DNA from: Bacillota bacterium
Lineage (GTDB): Bacteria > Bacillota > Clostridia > Oscillospirales > Acutalibacteraceae
NCBI GenBank assembly: GCA_023417635.1
Contig: JAEZFF010000007.1
Coordinates: forward strand, 1-6,586
Length of the DNA stretch: 6,586 bases
Direction of reading: 5' to 3'
Below, one piece after another: positions 1-3,639 of the stretch (positions are counted from its first letter, which is position 1; the number at the start of each line of letters is the position of its first letter). The notes under the pieces are model-generated. The model was not told the DNA's origin. It searched no databases and saw only the letters and a program-made list of their open reading frames with translations. A program made the position numbers and the translations under genes.

Positions 1-1297
1 CGAGGCTTTCGGCACGGAATAAAATGAATCCAAGGCAAACAAGCGCAAAGGTGCGCAATGTCCGGAACAGGCGAAAGCCAAATCCGGCGGTGCGAATGTG
101 AAGTGCATTGTTGATTTTCTGGAAAAGAGGCCGGCACAGCATGGCTGCAATAATCATGACGCCATAGTAAACGCCGTACATAACATAGTGCCAGTCGGCA
201 CCGTGCCACAAACCGGTTGTAATCCATACAACAGCAAGCCCCAGAACAGCCGGTGCGCTTTTTCCAAAGTAAGTGCCAAAGTGCTTCCGGCAGAACTTCC
301 CAAACCGCATTCCGCCCTTGGAAAGGCATACGGGGTAAAACAGGTAGTCCCGGAACCAGGTGCCAAGTGTAATATGCCATCTGCGCCAAAATTCAGCAAC
401 ATTTTTTGAAAAATAGGGCCGGTCAAAGTTTTTGGCAAGCCGAATACCGAAAAATTGAGCCGCGCCTGTGGCAATGTCGACGCATCCGGAAAAGTCGGCA
501 TAAATCTGCACCGCATAGATAACGGCAATCAAAGCGTTCTGCAGGCCGCTGTACGAGCGGTAACTCCGGTAGACCATACCTACCAGCAGCCCGGCCCGGT
601 CTGCGATTACAACTTTTTTAAAATATCCCCAAAGCATCAACTGCAAAGCGTATTTGGCGTTGTTGTAGTCAAAGTCATGCGGTTCGTAGAGCTGGGGCGC
701 CAAGTCGCCGTAACGGCCAATCGGCCCTTCCAGAATCTGCGGGAAAAAACAGACAAACAGCGCAAATTTTGCAAAATTCCGCTCCGGTGGAAATTTTCCG
801 CGGTAGACGTCAATCACATACCCCATAGCCTGAAAGGTATAAAAGGAAATGCCAAGGGGCAGAACCAGGCGAAAAACCGGGACTGCTGCCGATGAGTGGA
901 AAAACCGCAGCAGACCGTTTAAATTGCTGCAAAAAAAGTTTGTATACTTTAAAACAGCCAGTATGCCAAAGTTGGTGAGCAGAGCCGCCGCGACGATTTG
1001 CTTTTTTTGATGCTTGCAGCGCCCTCGGGCTGCCTTCTTTTCCTCTTTTGCAAGGTTTGGCCCTGCAGAAGCCAGAAAAGAACACAGGCCTTCCTCTGTT
1101 TTGCCCATCCCAAGGCCGGCAAAGTAGGCTGTAACGGTTGTGCAGAGCAGAAAAACAAAGAACTTAATTCCGGTAAACAGGTAAAATACAATGCTGACTG
1201 CAAGCAGCCAAATCCAGCGGAATTTTTTTGGCGTTGCATAATACAGCATTCCCGCGATGGGGAAGAAAAGAAAAAACTGGAACGAATTAAACGGCAT
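1..1297 (-). CDS. MBOAT-family O-acyltransferase, DltB/AlgI-like (partial, C-terminus off the left edge)
   Basis: Membrane acyltransferase expected to take the aminoacyl group from the adjacent carrier protein and pass it across the membrane towards a surface polymer; in Dlt systems this is D-alanine for teichoic acids. From ATG at 1297 the frame stays open for 432 codons to the window edge. Roughly ten or more hydrophobic segments are visible, starting at about residues 6-22, 27-41 and 44-60. MBOAT landmarks are LPLGISFYTFQ (147-156), FPQILEGPIGRY (185-196), FWRRWHITLGTWFRDYLFYP (303-322, His308), LWHGADWH (363-370, His365, the expected catalytic His) and FRAESL at the cut end (427-432). A ribosome binding site, AGAGGA (1310-1305), lies 7 bases before the start, and the gap from the carrier-protein stop is 16 bases. 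Because FRAxS lies at about residue 427, the full protein is probably longer than typical DltB (about 400) and nearer AlgI-type MBOATs. The acceptor polymer cannot be read from the sequence. Confidence 0.93.
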   Translation of the reverse strand, partial: MPFNSFQFFLFFPIAGMLYYATPKKFRWIWLLAVSIVFYLFTGIKFFVFLLCTTVTAYFAGLGMGKTEEGLCSFLASAGPNLAKEEKKAARGRCKHQKKQIVAAALLTNFGILAVLKYTNFFCSNLNGLLRFFHSSAAVPVFRLVLPLGISFYTFQAMGYVIDVYRGKFPPERNFAKFALFVCFFPQILEGPIGRYGDLAPQLYEPHDFDYNNAKYALQLMLWGYFKKVVIADRAGLLVGMVYRSYRSYSGLQNALIAVIYAVQIYADFSGCVDIATGAAQFFGIRLAKNFDRPYFSKNVAEFWRRWHITLGTWFRDYLFYPVCLSKGGMRFGKFCRKHFGTYFGKSAPAVLGLAVVWITTGLWHGADWHYVMYGVYYGVMIIAAMLCRPLFQKINNALHIRTAGFGFRLFRTLRTFALVCLGFILFRAESL

Positions 1298-1313
1298 GAT
1301 CTTGTCCTCTTAC

Positions 1314-1544
1314 TTAATCTTCCTTCAATCTGTTAATCATGGCTTCCATTGCCGCAGCAGAATTGAAGTTTTCCGGAACGACTTCTTCTACCGGAATCGA
1401 AACGTCAAACTCTGATTCCATTTCCGCAACGATGTTAACGATGTCGAGTGAATCCAGAATTCCTGCGTCAATCAGATCTTCACGGTTGTCTGCTTGAATG
1501 TCCGGGCGGAATTCTTTCAGTATTTTTAAAATTTCTTCTTTCAT
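1314..1544 (-). CDS. DltC-like acyl (aminoacyl) carrier protein
   Basis: Small cytoplasmic carrier protein of 76 residues, the normal size for an ACP or DltC. The prosthetic-group site is LDSLDIVNIV (residues 30-39), and Ser32 should carry 4'-phosphopantetheine added by a transferase encoded elsewhere. The protein is acidic and predicted helical, with helix I at about 2-12, helix II from the DSL motif onward, and a closing PENFNS segment (57-62). Its ATG overlaps the ligase stop in an ATGA (1544-1541), and AAGGGAG (1558-1552) sits 7 bases upstream, so the two are probably translationally coupled. That coupling and the downstream MBOAT gene argue for a dedicated partner of the ligase rather than a fatty-acid ACP. 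Canonical DltC as I recall it reads LLDSFG at the site, whereas this protein reads ILDSLD, so I call it DltC-like and do not assign the symbol. Confidence 0.93.
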   Translation of the reverse strand: MKEEILKILKEFRPDIQADNREDLIDAGILDSLDIVNIVAEMESEFDVSIPVEEVVPENFNSAAAMEAMINRLKED

Positions 1545-3076
1545 GCTTTTTCTCCCTTTTCCGTAAGACTGTTTTTTAATAGAACACGGTCAATTTTTCC
1601 GTTGGCGTTCAGCGGCATACGCTGGACTTTTAACAGCCGGTTTGGCAGCATATATTTTGGTACAAGCTGCCGAAGCCCGGTGAGAATCTGTACGTCGGTC
1701 AGGCTTTCCGATTGGTAAAACAGCACGATCTGGTTTGCCTGCTCATCGTTCACGATACACCCGGTTTCCATGCCGGGCAGCGACATCACAGCGGTTTCAA
1801 TTTCGCCAATTTCAATCCGGTGCCCCATGTGCTTTATCTGAAAATCTTTACGGCAAAGGTAAATTAATTCGTTCCGTTGATTATATTTCACTAAATCACC
1901 GGTTTTATAAATAAGTTCCGGATAATTTTTATTCAGCGGATTCTGCACAAAAGCCTGCGCCGTTTTTTCGGGGCTGCCATAATAGCCGCGTGAGAGGCAT
2001 GTCCCCCGCACGCAAAGCTCGCCGGTTTCGCCTTGTTTTGCCCGCTTGCCGCCTTCCGTGAGGACAAGAACATCGGTGTTTGCACAAGGGAAACCAATCG
2101 GCAGCGGTTCGTCATCCGCGAATTCCCGTTCCACAGGGAAGAAGGTACAGGCGTCGGTAATTTCAGTTGGCCCGTAAAGGTTTGCATAAAAAACATCCGG
2201 CAGCATTCTGCGCCAGATGTTTAGCTGCTTGTTCGGCATAACTTCGCCGCAGAAAAGCACCTTTTTTAAATACTTCGGCAGAAGCTTCTCCAGTACACCG
2301 GAATTTGCCACATGAATCAGAGCGGATGGAACCCAGAAAATCGTGTTAATGCTCTTTTCATTTAAATACTCCATCAGCTTGATTGGGAACATAAACAGTT
2401 TTTCTGGGAGAATGTACATGGTAGCTCCCGATTTCAGTGTGCAGTAGATGTCGAGAATGGAATTGTCAAAATAGAATGGAGCCTGGTTTCCAAACTTTGT
2501 ATCGGGGCCAAAATGGAATGTTTCGCAGACCCAGTCAATGTAATCCATTACGGAACGGTGACAGATTGTCACGCCTTTTGGCATACCGGTTGAGCCGGAA
2601 GTAAACAGAACGTAGAGGGGGTCGGTGTCAATCTTTTTGGCAAGGGCCGTTTCAATTTTTGCGTCGTCAACAGGATGTGCGACAGCCTGTTCCATCAGCA
2701 CCGTATTTTTCTCTGTAAAACCGAGAGACTGAGCAAGCGGCAAAAAATCAGCCGAAGTGACAGCCACCCTGGGATGCAGTGTTTCTACAATTTTTTCCAG
2801 GCGTGCTTTTGGCGATGCTACATCAAGCGGCGTATAGAAGTTAGCACTGTATGTCACGCCAAAGAATGCCGTCAGGCAGGCAACGCTTTTGGGGAGGAGA
2901 ATTACAGTGGGGACATTGATGGTGCTCCCTGTAATGCCCATTATACTAGAAGCAACAGCTTTTGCCTGCTGCTGCATCTCAGCAAACGTTACGCTGGTTT
3001 TGCTGTCGGCATAGGCTACATGGTTGGGATAGCTCCGAGCGGTATTTTCCAAATAGTAAATTACATTGTTCCGCAT
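1541..3076 (-). CDS. dltA: DltA-like D-alanine--carrier protein ligase (AMP-forming)
   Basis: Cytoplasmic adenylation enzyme of the ANL superfamily, expected to activate D-alanine with ATP and load it onto the neighbouring carrier protein. The protein is 511 residues from ATG at 3076, matching DltA (about 505-510). Motifs in order: P-loop FTSGSTGMPKG (158-168), FYFDNSILDIY (201-211, with Asp204 where DltA binds the amino group), LFCGEVMP (274-281, including the FCGE Cys276 typical of DltA), YGPTE (301-305), YKTGD (390-394), RKDFQIK (409-415) and NGKIDR (492-497, catalytic Lys494). The frame stays open upstream to 3298, but a consensus promoter at 3126-3154 and GAAAGG (3091-3086) 9 bases before 3076 fix the start here. 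It is the first gene of the three-gene operon. The substrate is inferred from similarity; another small amino acid is possible. Confidence 0.92.
   Translation of the reverse strand: MRNNVIYYLENTARSYPNHVAYADSKTSVTFAEMQQQAKAVASSIMGITGSTINVPTVILLPKSVACLTAFFGVTYSANFYTPLDVASPKARLEKIVETLHPRVAVTSADFLPLAQSLGFTEKNTVLMEQAVAHPVDDAKIETALAKKIDTDPLYVLFTSGSTGMPKGVTICHRSVMDYIDWVCETFHFGPDTKFGNQAPFYFDNSILDIYCTLKSGATMYILPEKLFMFPIKLMEYLNEKSINTIFWVPSALIHVANSGVLEKLLPKYLKKVLFCGEVMPNKQLNIWRRMLPDVFYANLYGPTEITDACTFFPVEREFADDEPLPIGFPCANTDVLVLTEGGKRAKQGETGELCVRGTCLSRGYYGSPEKTAQAFVQNPLNKNYPELIYKTGDLVKYNQRNELIYLCRKDFQIKHMGHRIEIGEIETAVMSLPGMETGCIVNDEQANQIVLFYQSESLTDVQILTGLRQLVPKYMLPNRLLKVQRMPLNANGKIDRVLLKNSLTEKGEKA
1545..1558 (-). 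promoter_or_regulatory. Ribosome binding site of the carrier protein, inside the ligase 3' end
   Basis: AAGGGAG (1558-1552) lies 7 bases before the carrier-protein ATG and within the last codons of the ligase gene. With the 4-base ATGA overlap this supports coupled translation of the ligase and carrier. Confidence 0.8.
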
Positions 3077-3085
3077 AAAGCCGTA

Positions 3086-3091
3086 CCTTTC
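3086..3091 (-). promoter_or_regulatory. Ribosome binding site deciding the dltA start
   Basis: GAAAGG lies 9 bases before the ATG at 3076. It decides between this start and the in-frame upstream ATG at 3298, which would add 74 residues unlike any adenylation domain and lies upstream of the promoter. Confidence 0.75.
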
Positions 3092-3125
3092 TTTTCTTAA
3101 TTTAAAGTATATTCCAAATAGATAG

Positions 3126-3154
3126 ATTATAGGTTTCGGCTTTTTACTTGTCAA
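3126..3154 (-). promoter_or_regulatory. Consensus sigma-A promoter of the dlt-like operon
   Basis: Read on the minus strand, -35 TTGACA (3154-3149) and -10 TATAAT (3131-3126) are both perfect matches to the vegetative consensus, with an optimal 17-base spacer. Transcription should start near 3119-3120, giving a leader of about 43 bases before the ligase ATG at 3076. This predicts strong expression unless a regulator intervenes. Confidence 0.88.
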
Positions 3155-3206
3155 TCTAATCCACACAACTGTAACTATTATTTTACAATTACATAATATG
3201 TTGAAT

Positions 3207-3224
3207 TTTAGAGTGAACTCTAAA
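3207..3224. promoter_or_regulatory. Perfect 8+2+8 palindrome, candidate MerR-family operator
   Basis: TTTAGAGT and ACTCTAAA flank a central GA, a perfect dyad with 8-base arms. It begins 53 bases upstream of the operon -35 box. The shape resembles the TTAGAGT-n2-ACTCTAA sites I recall for MerR-family regulators of the NmlR/AdhR branch, which lie in a 19-base spacer between promoter hexamers. Here TTGAAT (3201-3206) precedes it and, 19 bases on, a weak TGAATA (3226-3231) follows on the plus strand. No regulator gene is in the window, so the assignment is inferred from motif shape only. Confidence 0.5.
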
Positions 3225-3231
3225 TTGAATA

Positions 3232-3480
3232 GAAAAATATGGTCTGCAACTATGCGCCGAACGGCCTGCACCATGGCTTTCAAGAATTGCTTCCACATAT
3301 TATAAAGGGAGTTGTAGATGGAACCATCTGCGTTTTAATGTTACAGATTTGTAATTCCAACTTTTGGATAAGAAGAAAAACATTATGAGTCAGCAGCCAA
3401 GATATGGTGGAATCGGGCTGCAGGCACAAAGCACAGAAAATAGAAAAAGATGAAAAGGTTTGTCTGTGGGAAACGATTGG
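3232..3480. other. Unassigned intergenic segment, possibly a decayed gene
   Basis: No convincing gene is visible in this stretch. The first part (3241-3300) is richer in GC than its flanks and looks coding-like, but it is open in several frames without a recognisable family. A good ribosome binding site, AAAGGGAG (3304-3311), stands 6 bases before an ATG at 3318 whose frame closes after six codons (stop 3336-3338). A small inverted repeat, AGATGG-AA-CCATCT (3317-3330), overlaps that start. Another inverted repeat pairs GCAGCC (3393-3398) with GGCTGC (3416-3421) across 17 bases. Only short frames are open on the plus strand: 3239-3388, 3385-3453 and 3450-3503, joined by ATGA overlaps. These could be chance or the remains of a broken gene. 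Confidence 0.35.
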
Positions 3481-3482
3481 GG

Positions 3483-3511
3483 TTGAATAATGTTATATTA
3501 TAGGATATACT
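3483..3511 (+). promoter_or_regulatory. Candidate upstream promoter of the muramidase gene
   Basis: TTGAAT (3483-3488) and TATACT (3506-3511) are separated by 17 bases and match the sigma-A consensus at 4 of 6 and 5 of 6 positions. Transcription would start near 3518, leaving a leader of about 115 bases before the start codon. Confidence 0.45.
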
Positions 3512-3538
3512 GAATTCATAATATGGTATCTGAAGCAA

Positions 3539-3567
3539 TAGACAGCATGATATACATACTGTATTAT
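3539..3567 (+). promoter_or_regulatory. Candidate proximal promoter of the muramidase gene, with an overlapping inverted repeat
   Basis: TAGACA (3539-3544) and TATTAT (3562-3567) each match the sigma-A consensus at 5 of 6 positions, with a 17-base spacer. The predicted start is near 3574, about 60 bases before the start codon. An inverted repeat, ATACA-TAC-TGTAT (3552-3564), spans the spacer and the front of the -10 box and could be a repressor site. The surrounding DNA is AT-rich, so chance matches are a real possibility. Confidence 0.5.
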
Positions 3568-3621
3568 TAGTGAGAGATTATACTCAGATTAATCAAGTCC
3601 AGAGAAATAATTTTATAAAAT

Positions 3622-3639
3622 GGGGAGTGAACGGTGTTG
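3622..3639 (+). promoter_or_regulatory. Ribosome binding site and tandem GTG-TTG start
   Basis: GGGGAG (3622-3627) lies 6 bases before a GTG (3634) and 9 bases before an adjacent in-frame TTG (3637). Either can start the protein, which differs by one residue, and both keep the Arg-Lys-Lys start of the signal peptide. The ATG at 3620 is in another frame and overlaps the ribosome binding site, so it is not the start. Confidence 0.65.

Noticed and set aside
98..1336. Open frames antisense to, or in other frames over, the MBOAT gene (for example 98-409, 455-895, 949-1239, 998-1336)
   Set aside because: They are shadows of a continuous 432-codon MBOAT frame with clear family motifs and show no recognisable domains.
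3077..3298. N-terminal extension of the ligase to an ATG at 3298
   Set aside because: It lies across and upstream of a perfect sigma-A promoter, has no similarity to adenylation domains, and the start at 3076 has its own ribosome binding site and gives the family's usual length.
3239..3388. 49-codon plus-strand frame as a real small gene
   Set aside because: It has no ribosome binding site at its ATG, starts immediately at the predicted transcript start of the weak MerR-type promoter, and has no recognisable family, so it is described only as part of the unassigned segment.
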